A stretch of DNA of 64,000 nt from Nectonema munidae (Eukaryota; Nematomorpha; Nectonematoida; Nectonematidae). Both the position numbers and the translations under genes were made by a program. Position 1 is the stretch's first letter; each line of letters opens with the position of its first letter. Location of the stretch: NCBI GenBank assembly GCA_030549495.1, contig JAUIRK010001056.1, forward strand, positions 859,501 to 923,500, written 5' to 3'. Under the pieces are notes generated by a model, which did not search any database, was not told the origin of the DNA, and saw nothing but the letters and a program-made list of their open reading frames with translations. This document shows positions 47,632 to 59,896 of the stretch, piece after piece.

Positions 47632-47759
47632 TACTATATTTAGTAAATACAAGCAACAGGGCATAGACAACCCATAATATTTTAAAAAGATGAACTAATT
47701 AAAATTTCAAATGAATAAACTCTTATTTGTATAATTAAGTCTTAAAACGCAAAAAAAAA

Positions 47760-49275
47760 AATTTTCCCATCAGCTTTAAAAAATTTTACATCCCACTTTT
47801 GGAATATGGGTACAAAAAGTTTCAAAGTATGAAAATTTTAATTCAAATCGAAAAACTTTATTTAGAGTGAAGGTTTTTAAAACAGTTTTCATGAAAAGAA
47901 AAATTACATTGTGCGCAATATTTTTTAGTCTTTTATTACAGCAGCTACACAGACGTTGGGTATTTCTTGAAGCAATATTATGATTTCCAGGTGCATATCG
48001 GATTTCATCTAGAACCTTACTCTTCATTATTTTATTTTTTGAAGGCCTAGTTCTTTGTTTTTTATTTGCAATATTAGAAGAAAGAAAATATAACGTTATA
48101 TTTCTTCTAAAATCGATCAGAGATATTTTTTTTCTTTGTGAGAAATTTGATGCGCCTCAATGAGTTCACTAAAGCTATGTCTATCATCTGAGTGAAAATT
48201 GGCCAACACCATTTTTTTAGATTGGGTGCGTATTCTATAGAGATACCATCTTACCCAACAAATCAACTACATCCATATTCCCATTATAACTAGATATCAA
48301 ATGTGGAATTTGAATGTTTATTACTTTTTTGTCACTTCGAGAATATCTTTTTGCATTTTCAAGTGGCTCAATGGTAATTCGTCACTAATATAACGGGTTT
48401 ATCGTCCAGCCATTTTATAAAGAACAAATTATTTACAGTATCAAAGCTAAAATCGTAAAAAGCCCCCTTTCTTTTTTTTCATTTCTTTGTCGGACATCAC
48501 GGACATTTCTTTGTTCTCACTTCACAGATTGTGGCAGTTGCTTTCAACTCATTTTCATTCAATTTTTTCATAACGCCATAACCAGAAAAAAGTTATCGAA
48601 AAAAATAGATCTTTATATATATATCTCTTTCTTATCAACTTTAAAATTATTATTTAAATGAAGATAGCGTTTTATCTCGAGGAATCTATTTTTTGACATT
48701 GAGTTGAACACAATTGGTAGTTCTGTATCTCTTGCTTCTTCCCAATACATACGCTCGCTTGAAAGTCTATGGTATTCGCTTAGCATTGAATGCCAAGAAA
48801 CGCCTTCAATTCATTTTCACAAATTGAAAAATCAGAATTGTATTTTCGACTATCGTACAAAATTGATTGAGAAATAATAAGTTCTAAAACAGTCTTCGAA
48901 AATATTTTTTTCAAATAATTCAACCTTGGTTTTTCCAGAAAAAATAAGTTCAACATTTTCTTCAACTCTCAGATTAGGATTAGTTTCAGTTATTTTGTAA
49001 CTAAGGAGAATTTTTTAAATTTTGGCTTATCTTCTACTTTTGAACTTGATGAGCCATAGTCTTTTTCAATAAATTGAACTTCAATAGTTTCAACATCCTG
49101 TACATCAGTTAAACTTTCAGGATAATCTTCTAAAATATTATCTTCATCAGTCAATGAATCCGGGGAGGAGGTAACAAAGATATCTTTACTTCATCAAGTA
49201 TTGAAGATTCTTCATTCAATTCTTCTAAAAAGTCTTCAGCTTCTTTGATAGTTAGAACTTTACGCGATGGCATTG
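47760..49275 (-). pseudogene. piggyBac transposase remnant, near full span, many breaks
   Basis: Read on the minus strand from an ATG at about 49272: MPSRKVLTIKEAEDFLEEL and an acidic N-terminal region, then SDFSICENELKAFLGIQC (about 48835-48782), YWEEARDTELPIVFNSMSKN with RFLEIKRYLHLNNNFK, then LKATATICEVRTKKCP, FYDFSFDTVNNLFFIKWLDD, NGNMDVVDLLGKM (the third catalytic Asp region) and DEIRYAPGNHNIASR followed by CSCCNK. That is the order of a DDE_Tnp_1_7 transposase from N-terminus to Cys-rich end. Several frameshifts, stops and missing blocks (including much between YLH and the second Asp) make it inactive. Terminal repeats were not found. Confidence 0.82.
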
Positions 49276-50095
49276 ATGAAAAATGTCTAGAAATTGAAAC
49301 AAAATGAACAGATCGATATTTGCAAATATGATGGTATATGTATATTGTATTTCAGTTTCTGCCCATTATCCCATTAGGGGGACGAAAAATTATAACCAAA
49401 AAATTGTAAAAATTTTTAACTACAAAAAATGTTAGATAACTTTACTTGCATTATCTAAATGTTTCCTAATTTCATTATATGATATAGAAAGTTTACCATG
49501 TATTTCTGTAAAACTGTACTCTACTTACTGAACTAACAAAAAAATCTCAAAAACTTATCCTCTATAACATTTTATAAATAGGAAAAAAATAATGGAATGA
49601 AAATAATTGTCTTTATCAACGTTCACAAGAGATTAAAGATTTGATAAATATTTTTGGAAAAATGAAAGTTGAAAAAATATTATTTTTATAAAAAATTAAA
49701 TTTTGCATCCCATTTGTGAGATAATGGGCTATAATGGGATAAATATAAAATATTAACAATAAAATAAAAAGTACCTTATTTTTGCAAAATGATTTTATTT
49801 TCATAAAATTTTTGGTTTGCGTTGATTATATAACTTCCTTTTTCGAAATAATTGGTGTAGATATAATACCATTTCAGTGTTCGGGGAATTTTATTTTCTT
49901 TGCTTTTTTTTAGGGATTTTCATACTTCTAAACAAGGCTTCCATGAGAATACTTTCAAACAATTGTATTGGATCTGAAAATTTTGATCAAATGATGATTG
50001 GTCAATTTATAAATTCGCACAAAAAGATAAAATAGTTGCTAGTTTACTAAGGTAATGATAGATTTCTGTTTCCTAGTTATTACTAATCTATATAG
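49276..50095. other. AT-rich stretch, nothing identified
   Basis: Short ATAATGGG motifs occur near 49366-49375 and 49724-49740 but form no clear terminal pair. Confidence 0.35.
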
Positions 50096-50099
50096 GGGC

Positions 50100-50240
50100 G
50101 TGAGTAAGGTTGGTTGGATACTGGGTTTCGATAACTCAAGGTCTTGGGTTCGATCCGCAATGAGGCTTACTTTCTTCATAGTTCGATACAAGAGGCACAA
50201 GTGTGCCCTCTCGATGAAAATACCCCACAGTACATTTACC
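50100..50240 (+). repeat. tRNA-derived SINE, plus orientation
   Basis: Cleanest copy in direct orientation: A-box-like GGTTGGTTGGATACTGG (50108-50124), a short arm, B box GGGTTCGATCCGC (50147-50159), then the family body (CTTCATAGTTCGATACAAGA ... CTCGATGAAAATACCCC) and an AT-rich tail after TTTACC. Confidence 0.85.
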
Positions 50241-50918
50241 TTTATTATTATTTTTTTAATCAGAGATTAATATATTTTTAATTAAATTTTTTTTAGTTAT
50301 GAACAGTGGCTTCATGTACTCCTACGGGTACATTGGATTATCTAAGAAGGTACATTTTGCCTTTAATAACAAGTAAAAAATAGTTAAAAACTATGATTTA
50401 CGCATAGGGTGCTTGTATGAGATAATATCTTATAATATTGCGTCACTAAATCTTTGGCCCTGGGGTGCCACTGAATTTTTGCACTGGGGGATGGCACTGA
50501 AACGTTTGTCTTGGGATGCCTCATAGGCATCTTACGGCCATTATTAAAATATTTTTTTTGATAGAACTTTACAAGTTATTAAAGAATGTATTAAAAAGAA
50601 AATAATAATGTAAATTTGTTTTCTCGAAAAAAAGAAGTTATGAATAGAAAGTTTTTAAGTTTACAAAAATGCAAAATGGAAAGAAGAAAAAAATACAAAA
50701 GCAATGCAAATATTCAATTGTTCGGTCAGCAGGTAGCCAATTGTAGCTTTTCTTACAATGAAGTATCGATCTTTTATATTTGTTTGCCTTCCAGTTTATT
50801 TGAAATAATTATTTTTGTAAATAGAAATATATTAGAAATTCAATGTAATACGAATTACCTTTTAAAAATGCAACTTCATTAATAATAGCCTTCTAGATAT
50901 GATGATTAATTTTGAAAG

Positions 50919-50977
50919 CCCCCCCCCCCCCCCATTTTTAAAGCACCCCTCCTCCCTAAAAAATTATCTGAATACGC
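50919..50977. mobile_element. Possible hAT right terminus with poly-C run
   Basis: A 15-nt C run (50919-50933) is followed by GAATACGCCACTG, whose inverted form CAGTGGCGTATTC looks like a hAT end and resembles the end of the element at 59751. A left end CAGTGGCTTCATG at 50305 is possible, but the flanks do not match, so the boundaries are unproven. Confidence 0.4.
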
Positions 50978-52344
50978 CACTGAATATAACCCACCTACCT
51001 ACATTGTTAAATTTCATATCCTTTTGAAAATGAAAACTTTGATGAGAAACGCGTCTTACTTTTTTTTTGAAACTAGAAATAAATAATGTTCGTAATAATT
51101 AATATAATTCAATATGAGTTTAAAGATATTTGATTATAGTTGTTTAACTTTAGCAAAAAATCTTGTCAGCTCTTGGTAAATGCGATTTGAAGTCCACAAT
51201 ATTCTCTACTATAGAATCTGTTTTCAATGAAAATATGCCATTTAATTTTGTAAATTCTGTTTTAAGATCTCAATTTTCATTTAATAAAGATTTGAAAAAA
51301 ATAATTTAATTCATATCGTTCATATAGCTTGATCTACATTATGTTGAGTCAATTAATAAAAAATCTCTTGAGTATTTGGTAGTTTTGACGATATTTTATA
51401 CTATGTTATAAAAAATAGTTGTTTTTTTCATAAATGAAAAAAATTTACAATTATTCATTTATCACGATGCCTTTTGTATTTCTAAGCCTATTGCAAGAAA
51501 AACGAATAAAATTAAAATATGTTCATTTTACATGCTTTTAATGTTTTATTAATTCAATCCAATTAGTTTTGTTTATCTTTTTCAAAAAATGTAGTTTTGA
51601 AAAAGCTTTGAAACCTTTGATTGATGATATTGAATTTTTTAAAATAAATCCTGGATGTAAATTGGATAAAGTGATTGTGATTTGTGAATGCTTCAACGAA
51701 GCCAAAGTAAATGATTTTTTACTTTTAGCTCTTAGATACATGATCTTTCAAATGGTTTAATTTATTAATTTTGAATGCCACGAAAAACCGGTTTGGCAAA
51801 ATTTATCAAAATAATTTTTCTTAAAACAATTTCAAAGTATTTGAATAAGTATATTTTCTGATCGAAGACTTTACATTTTATAAAAACCATTTATATATGT
51901 AGTAAAACAAGTAGTAGTAGTAATAGTAGTTTATTTCATTAAAAAAAGTTTATTTCAGAAAAAAAATATGCAAAGAAAATTAACAGTTTGTGAAGTGTCC
52001 GACTCCAAAGATTATCTTCATTATAGTGAGCATCAGGAAGATTTATAAGAAGAGGAAAGATTTAGGAAAAAAAATCAAGAAAAGGTTTCAGTGAAAAAAA
52101 TTAAGTAGGAAAAGAGGCATTTTCAAAATTATTGAGGACAAAATTTTAGATACTAGAGAAACGGTATTTTTTTAACACAAATTGTAAATTTTTAAAATGA
52201 AAAATCGATATTTTATAAAAAAATTAAATTATATTAATTTATGCACAGCCTTGTTTCTAACTCTTACATTTCCCATAGATTGCTTTACTACAGTTGCTAC
52301 AAAAAACATCAATTATTATATTGGAAGATTTCAATGAAGAAGTA
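50978..52344. other. AT-rich stretch, nothing identified
   Basis: Short frames only. One on each strand overlaps at about 51538-51760 without a recognisable domain. Confidence 0.4.
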
Positions 52345-52346
52345 TA

Positions 52347-52519
52347 GGGGTCGTTCACAATTGACGTCAACTAAAAGTGGGGGGGGGGGGGGGGGGTATC
52401 CAAAGTTGACATAAGTCGATTTTGTTAAGTGATGATATATCTAAAAGTTGACATGAGGGGGGGGGGGGGGGGTTAAATTTATCAAAAAAAAAAGGTTGAC
52501 GTCAATTGTGAACGAGCCC
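52347..52519. mobile_element. TIR MITE (about 173 bp) with two poly-G runs
   Basis: Inverted ends GGGGTCGTTCACAATTGACG and (inverted) GGGCTCGTTCACAATTGACG are about 25 bp long and flanked by TA on each side (52345-52346 and 52520-52521). The interior holds G runs of 18 (52379-52396) and 16 (52457-52472), each preceded by a GTTGAC/GTCAAC-type motif, so the element is partly an internal repeat. The superfamily is not certain. Confidence 0.87.
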
Positions 52520-52959
52520 TAAAGACTATGTTTCACAGGTTCACTTTTAAACAAGTTTTATTTGTATTTTCTGATTGGTTAGTTAATCACCACAAAGTTC
52601 TTCAACAACCTTATGAATAAAACGGGAATTTTTTTCTTAAAAATCTATACAATTATAATTAAATATATCGTAATATTTTATAAAATACTCAAAATGATTT
52701 TCAGAAGTTTTAGTTTCGAGCGTCCTTAAATTCTTAATTCATTATTTTTAATTGTTTTAATCAATATCAGCATATGGGGTTTAAAATGAATAATATAAAA
52801 GTAAAGTTGAATAAAGTATCCAAGTAACAAATTCATTTTTTTGAAAAATTTGTTTTCGGACCTTTTGATTTGGAGGCGTTTTAATGAGAGTTTGGTTTTT
52901 TTGGATATATGGGTACACGTTTATATATCAGGTCTAAATATGAATGGTTATAGGAATTC

Positions 52960-53190
52960 AAGATTATATTATCGGAAAATAAGTAAAACTTTATTCATTT
53001 TCAAACACTCTGACTTTCTACAGATAAATAAACAAATGGCAATGAACACGAGAAAAGAGAGAATCTCTCTTTTCTGGTGTTCATTTAGCGATTTGTTTAT
53101 TTATCTGAAGAAGACCAGAGTGGTCAAAAATTAATAAAGTTTTCAACTTATTTGAATAAATATTTTACTTATTTTCCTATTATATCCTTC
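52960..53190. repeat. Long foldback (imperfect inverted repeat, about 230 bp)
   Basis: Two arms pair almost end to end around a centre near 53063. The inner part (AGATAAATAAACAAAT ... GAACACGAGAAAAGAGAGA against its complement) is nearly perfect for more than 40 bp. Pairing continues outward through CACTCTG/CCAGAGTGG, AAAACTTTATT/AATAAAGTTTT and GGAAAATAAGTAAA/TTTACTTATTTTCC with small loops. The right edge lies about 30 bp from the LTR at 53224. Confidence 0.8.
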
Positions 53191-53223
53191 AAATTTTATT
53201 CATGAGGTCTCAGCCACACTTTG

Positions 53224-53456
53224 CGAGAATAGAGAGACAAGTATAGGTGAAGTTTATTAGAAAGCAAAGAGAGAAGTGATGTGTTAAGTGAAACATGAGT
53301 GAGTATTTATAGTGTATCCTGGCCTTCAAGTAAGTACAGTACTAATGGCAACGTTAGGCTATTATTAATGAGAGGAGAGATAGCCTTGACTTTCGATAGT
53401 GCAGTATGAGCGTAAGATACACACAAGTACGTTGTCGTAATGAGAGCCTGCTGGCG
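53224..53456 (-). repeat. 3' LTR of the gypsy element
   Basis: 233 bp, near-identical to 58225-58457. The outer boundary is set by comparison of the two copies and by the adjacent purine tract. Confidence 0.92.
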
Positions 53457-53464
53457 CTTCCCTT

Positions 53465-56400
53465 TTACTCTCTCTCGTAATCTTGTAGCCATTTAGGGGG
53501 ATTTCTACATCGTTGGCTTCTGGAGTTATTCTTTTGTAAAGAGTCATCTCTTTCTTTCTCATCTCCCTTTGAGTCTGTCTGACTTTTGCTTTTTTGGATA
53601 GAATTATCGGAATGTCTCCAACCATCCATCATATCTTCAAACGACTTTGGATGCCTTTCCGGTAATTCTGAATGGTTATATTGTTGACCGCTGTCGTTCA
53701 AGTCAAAGTCTTCTTTGCTTGTCTCCAAAGGTACCTCTTTCGTATTTTCATCTTCTGTATCGTCATCTTCAACTAAATCCTTGAACTTATCTGTAAGATT
53801 AAAATCAGTTATTGGTAACAGCATAGCTTTTGGTACATGATATGATTGCTTACCGATTTCGCCATTTGTTATCTTTTTCAATATTGCATATTTATTTTGT
53901 AAGTTATATATGATATATTTACTTCTTACCTTGATCTTACTTTTTTCTTCTTTTAGGTATACTAAATCTCCAATTTCAAAATTATGAATTTTGGAATCTT
54001 CCTTTGAAAATTTTGAACACTTTGAAGATCTGGTCTTGTTAGCTAAGTTCTGCTGCTCTTCAAAGAAACATTTATCGTTGAAATGAATTTGTTCGTCTGT
54101 AAAGTGATTTCTTCTAAAAAGGATTTCTTTTGCAGATAGGTTTTGCCTCCGTATAAGAAGATTGATGCTCCTGATTGCTAGTTGTAAATCCACATTGGTT
54201 ATTTTAACTTTTTCAGGAAACATCTTTAAAATGCTTGTTTCTAGTTCTTGAATAGCTTTGTCTACAAAGCAGTTTGAGTTCTTGTTTTTTATGTGACCAA
54301 TTTCAACTTCAATCCCCAATTCTTTTAGCAAGGGGTCTTTTTGAAGGCTTTGAAAAGAAGTACTTGCATCAGTTCGTATTTTGCAATTATCACACCTAAT
54401 AAAAGAAGAGTTGAGTATAATTGCTGTTCTGATGTCTTCTATTTTCTCACTTTCAAGGAGAGAAGCTGTTGTAAAACTGGAAAATGTTTCTCTCAAAACG
54501 AAAATTTTTTGATCATTTCTTCTGATAACATCTGCATAAAATACTTGTCCAGGCTTTGATCCTCTTAAGGCAGGGGCTTGCTCCAAGAGATTTTTTGGCA
54601 TGTACTTAATAGAACGACAAATACTGCATGCTTCATCAATACTATTGATTAGTTTCTCACTGTATAAGCCATAAAAAAAACGATCAAAAAGACGCTTCAA
54701 CTGTGTTTTCGCAGGATGGTTAAACTGAAGGTGTAGAGAATGAAGAATACCTGGAAGGAAAGTATCTGGAATTATGATGAGTTGTTTTGCTGCATCGCCT
54801 TTAGTAACTATGATACCATTTCTATCTATTGTAGCTATACCGAGTAATCTCTTAACTCTAGTGCACTTCTCCTTTTTTGATGGGCTTGTTCCATTCTTTA
54901 AGTGTGCAAAAACTTTTCTTAAAATATAACACCTTTTTTGTAAAGCAGACCACGTGAATTTGTTCGTAAATGGCATTTTCATTCTCCCTTGAAGGACATC
55001 ATCAATTTTTATTGTATTGACAATTGAAGATATGGAATCTTGAACAAAGTTGCAGATTTGGCAGTTTTTCTCATAACAAGAGTTAGGGTTACGAGAAGAG
55101 AAGTCGCTTGCCATATTTTCTGAACCTTTTATGTGATATATTTCAATATTAGCACCGCTAAGTGTAGATAAAAATGAAGAAATTCTTGCTGAAGAAGAAA
55201 AATGTCCTTTTTTTAATCTTTGATAAGCATCAACACACGGTTTTGAGTCGGTTAAAACTTTTGTCGTAAAAATTGAGTCTTTTATAATTGGAGAAAAATG
55301 CTTTATTGCGGTGGATATTGCTAAGGCTTCGAGCTCGCATGGAAACCATTTTAATTGATGATCTTTTAATTTGAAACTGAAGAACTCAGCTAGTTTTTGA
55401 TCACCATTTCTATCAATAAGAAGAGTTGCTCCAAGTCCTCTATTTATTGGAGACGCATCCACTGTAATTGTAAGCCTGTCCGATTTTCTAGGGAGTGTTA
55501 GAACTTCTGCTGATTTTAATAAATTTTGTGCAGTCTTGAATGAAATTTGTAAATCTTCATCCCAAACAATTTTTTGCTTTCCATCCAATCCTTTGATCGC
55601 TGATTCCAAAGGAGATAGAACTGTGGAATACCTTGGAATGCATCTGGATATAGCTCTGTATGCTCCTAAAAAGGAGCGCATGGATGAGCAAGTGGATGGT
55701 TTTTCAATGCTTGCTAAAGAGGAGACTTTATGGTTAGAAGGCGTGATTGTACCTTTTGTCCATTTCCAACCCAAAATTACTTCTGTTTTTGGAGAAATTA
55801 TAGTTTTTGAAGCCGAGAGACTCAAATCATTTTCTGAAAGTCTTTTTAAAACTTTTGACCAATTTTGGTGAAGCTCTTCAATCGTATTGGCTCCTATAAA
55901 AAGATCGTCGGCAATAATAGATAAGAAACCTTCTTGAAGAAAATCGCCAAAAACTCTACTTATTAGTTCTTGAAGAAATTCGGAAGAACCAGGCATACCC
56001 ATTGCTGAACGAGTATATACTCGGATGCCTTTAAATGGAGTTACTGTCGCAAGATATGGCATTGAGGATCTTGCCAATGGAATCTGAAAAAAACTTTTAG
56101 TTAAATCAGACTTTATTATGAACTTAAAAGAAGATATTTTTCTAAGGATGTCATCACATGATATTGAGCACGTTGGTAAAAGTGTAGTGTATGGACTTAA
56201 ATTATTGAAAGCAGTTACAAACCTCATTGATCCATCTTTTTTCTTTATAAGGAAGCTAGGTGATACAAATTTTACTGTTATCCCCAAGTCTTCTGGTTTC
56301 GCTAACACGCCGAGATCTTCCAGTTTGTCCGCTTCCTTTTGAAGTAGTTGAAGAGTAGAGTGATTATAATGAGGAAGTTTTCCTTTTTCACATCTTGGTT

Positions 56401-56821
56401 TTACTGGGCCGAACAAAACCCTTGCGTAAATTTTTCCACTCTTACCATTGTAAACTTTGAATTCAGGGGAAAAGACTTTATCGAACTTTAGATGTAGCAT
56501 TTTAAACGCTTGTTTTTGTTTGTTCGAGAGCATTCCATCAGGGTCAATTGAAACTTTTGAAGAGATACCTGCTTCGGTAGTTAAAGCACTTGAAACTTCA
56601 GGATTGTAGGTTTTGTAGATCATGGCAACGTGTTGATTTTTGTTAAATGTGATAGGCACTTCCTTGAAGTTAGACATTTTAAAAGAGTCATCGATAACTT
56701 TTGTGAAATATGGATCAAATCCAGAATCCTCTACTTCTTTACTTGGTTCTACAGCAATTTCTCCATCGAATTTTTTTAAGGATTTATCTTTGATTAAAAT
56801 ATGGTCTCCTGGCAGTAACAC
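53465..56821 (-). other. Gypsy element pol region (RT, RNase H, integrase)
   Basis: The largest part of the retrotransposon at 53224-58457. Recognisable in order are a reverse transcriptase with an IADD active-site box, an RNase H, an integrase zinc-binding part with paired Cys, and an integrase core with a basic C-terminal tail. RT before integrase supports Ty3/gypsy over Ty1/copia. Confidence 0.93.
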
Positions 56822-57435
56822 TTGTTTTTTTTTGTTCTAACCATATGGGATTTTTGAAAAACAGATGATTCGTTTGGTCCATAATGAAACAATCTGCCAC
56901 GAAAACTAATAAGTTGATCTTTGATGTAAACTTTTATATCATTTGCTTTGCAGAAAGGAATGCCACCTAAAATGTCATAGTCCATCTTCTCCATCACAAG
57001 GCCTTTAATTGAAACGTCAATATTCTTTATATTCAAGTCTAAAGATATTTCTCCACAAATAGGAAGGACTGATTTATCGGCAGATCTAGCTGTATGTCCA
57101 GTACGAAGCGGTAACATATTCAGTTTGTGAACAAAGGAAGATGAAATTATTGATGATGTTGCCCCAGTGTCAATTATTAAACGAAAAGGAACATGTTGAC
57201 AGTATCCATCAAGATATGGAGAAGTTCCGCAGTCCACTTTGCCAAGGAAAACTCCATTTTCATAAAACTTGTCTTCTAATTCAGGCATGCGAGTCGAAAT
57301 TTGTAGAGCATTTGAAGTCTGATTTGTACTTGTATTGGGCTTGTACCAACAACTTCGGTAATCGTGTCCCAAAAATCTACGACCATTATCTTTACAAAAA
57401 AAAACATATCTTTTTGCTTCTATTATTTCTATCAA
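56794..57435 (-). other. Gypsy element protease region
   Basis: Holds a retroviral-type aspartic protease active site (LIIDTGATSS) and, upstream of it, a single knuckle-like C...GH...C patch that probably belongs to the end of gag. It overlaps both neighbouring regions, as in families that pass between frames during translation. Confidence 0.88.
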
Positions 57436-58195
57436 ATGAAGCAGATATTTTTGAATTATTGCTCAATCTTGGCTGGTTTTTCAACGTTTTTGAAAAACTT
57501 ACGTTTGCAACTTCCTGAGTGTCCAAATCTTTTAATAAAGTCTCCAAAGAATTTACAATTAATGGCTGAATGTCTTTAAGAGTATGTGTTTGAAGCTCAT
57601 GAGCATATACCCGAGCAACAAGTGAAGGTAACCTTTGATCAATCATCTTCAACCATAAGAAAACAGCAAGTCTTTCAGTAGTTGGAGAAATGTTTTCATC
57701 AAATTGAGAAACCTTCCCATCATGAATTAACCCTGATTCAACGGTTAACAAGTTATCTTCAATATGAGCCAATATACGTTGATAAAATGCCTCATAGCGT
57801 TCATCGGGTTCTAAAGAAAAATTACATATATTAAGAAAGTTAACCTCATTTTGAGAGAGACAATAGTATTTTCTTATTCTCTTCCATATCCAATTTAAGC
57901 TAGTACTGCTTTTGAGAATATCGTTTCTTAATAAAGGTGGGGAAAAAGTAGCGATTAAGCCTAGCATTCGTTCCAAAGTGATGGTCTTTTGAAGACTTGA
58001 AATTTCATGCTTAGAAGTTTCGTCATCTTTAAACCCATGATTTTTCACTGATTTAGGTTCCCATGATGACTCTAAAAAGATCGCAAACTCTGGGCATAAT
58101 GAAAGGTGAAACATCATATTGGAATGCCAGTTTGAAAAAGAAGAAAGCGTCTCTTTTTCACCAAGCAGCCATTGCTTTGGAGGTCTGAAACTCAT
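57392..58195 (-). other. Gypsy element gag-like region
   Basis: First coding part after the 5' LTR, beginning about 30 bp inside it. It is mostly helical, without a strongly conserved motif, and is assigned by position and composition. Confidence 0.8.
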
Positions 58196-58224
58196 CTTTC
58201 CTTTTTATCCCACCGCTGTCACCA

Positions 58225-58457
58225 CGACAATAGAGAGACAAGTATAGGTGAAGTTTATTAGAAAGCAAAGAGAGAAGTGATGTGTTAAGTGAAACATGAG
58301 TGAGTATTTATAGTGTATCCTGGCCTTCAAGTAAGTACAGTACTAATGGCAACGTTAGGCTATTATTAATGAGAGGAGAGATAACCTTGACTTTCGATAG
58401 TGCAGTATGAGCGTAAGATACACACAAGTACGTTGTCGTAATGAGAGCCTGCTGGCG
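58225..58457 (-). repeat. 5' LTR of the gypsy element
   Basis: 233 bp, near-identical to 53224-53456; followed inward by the candidate primer-binding site. Confidence 0.92.
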
Positions 58458-59742
58458 TTGTTTGAATACATTAATATTATCGCCATTCTTTACTTACATT
58501 AAACTAAAATATAAAATTCAAAAAGAATTCTAAATAATACATTTTTTTAATTGCAAATATGAATAAACTACCAACATTTTATAAAAAGTTACTGTTAAAC
58601 ATTTACAGTAAACTATTCCGACTCCAAGGAGTCATTAGGGGTAGGACAGAGTTTTGGGACCTATAAAAAGCCTATGGAATTATTATTGATAAATTATGAG
58701 CGCAAATACGCACTAATGCGCACTTATACGCACTTCTCAAAAATGAATCAAAAATAAAAAAGAGTAAAAAACTTCTTTAAAAACGAACTCATATTTACCC
58801 AAGCTTGAAGACTTTCCCACTTGATTTAAATTTTGAATATTCAGTGATAACGTAGAAATGAAACTGATTATTATCATCATTTTTTTTCCACTTTTTTTGG
58901 CTGAACACAAAATTGGTAAAATAGTTTTTTTGAAGAAAATAAATTTTGTGGACTTAGGACTTCCATCTCTTTAAACTTTTTAATATAGAAAAGTAACCTC
59001 TAAAATTCCTCTAGATTTTTTTTCTTGAAATTTTTTCTTGAGAGAGAGAGAGAAAGTTTATTGAAAATACAAACAATTAAAAAATGAGAATGCTTGCAAA
59101 ATAACATCGAGAAAAAAAAATATATAGATATATATAAATTTTTTTATTTATTTTATAGGTAAATTGAATTAAGAGATACAAAAGAACAATTTAACATAAA
59201 ATAGAACAAACAAGATATAAATTTATTTTTATATATATTCTCCATGTTGAGACATATAAAATTATTAGAAAAAAAAAATGAAAGTATAAAAAAAATTGTG
59301 CAATACTTTCTCTCTCTCTTAAAACATAATTAAGTAAAAAAAAAATTTTTTGTAGGAGTTTTTTAGTTGGAAGTGATTTTGAAGGTTATCGTGAGTGTTC
59401 ATTTTTCTTATAAGTTTTGTGACCGTTTGAATTAGTGTTTTCGGTTTTTCAGGTAAAGGGAGTTCTAGAATTTAGGGTTTTTGCGTTTCGACAATGGGTT
59501 TAACAAAAAATTTTTACTCGTTAAAAATTATGATTTTCTAATTAAATTATATATATACTAATATTATTTCTAAAACTGACGTCAAAATAATTTATTTTCA
59601 ATTATTCATCACATATAATCTTTACTCGGCAGATTTTAGTCATACAGAAGAAAAAGTACAATTATGAATTCATAAGAAAATCACAATTTTTAACTTAGTA
59701 AGAAAATAGTTGATTGATAATATTCGTCAGGAGTAGGAGAAG
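58458..59742. other. AT-rich stretch with small local repeats
   Basis: Three copies of a (T)ACGCACT-like unit lie at about 58697-58735, and short GA runs near 59041-59053 and CT runs near 59308-59319. No gene recognised. Confidence 0.4.
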
Positions 59743-59896
59743 TTAAGAAGCAATGGCGGTTCTAGACTTTCATAAATGGGGGGGGGGGGGGGGGGGCAAA
59801 TAGGGGGGGGTAGTTTATAAGTTAAAAATTTCATAATAAGTTTTTTTCTATCTAACACATTTTTTTATTTTTGAAAATTTTCTGGATATTTTCCAA

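Larger units (their letters stand above)
53224..58457 (-). mobile_element. Ty3/gypsy LTR retrotransposon, looks largely whole and young
   Basis: Minus-strand element of 5.2 kb: LTRs at 58225-58457 (5') and 53224-53456 (3'), then gag-like, protease and RT-RNase H-integrase regions in that order, the Ty3/gypsy arrangement. The two 233-bp LTRs are nearly identical (about 99%), which points to recent insertion. A candidate primer-binding site starts with TGG directly inside the 5' LTR, and a purine-rich tract (about 53457-53478) abuts the 3' LTR. The coding regions are long and open, so it shows few or no obvious breaks. A clear 4-6-bp target duplication was not seen. Confidence 0.95.

Noticed and set aside
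50108-50159. Functional tRNA gene on the plus strand
   Set aside because: The A and B boxes are present but the acceptor and anticodon arms do not pair, and the same sequence plus body recurs elsewhere, so it is a SINE head.
50305-50977. A complete hAT element from CAGTGGCTTCATG to GAATACGCCACTG
   Set aside because: The 8-bp flanks differ and sub-terminal sequences do not pair; only the right terminus is listed.
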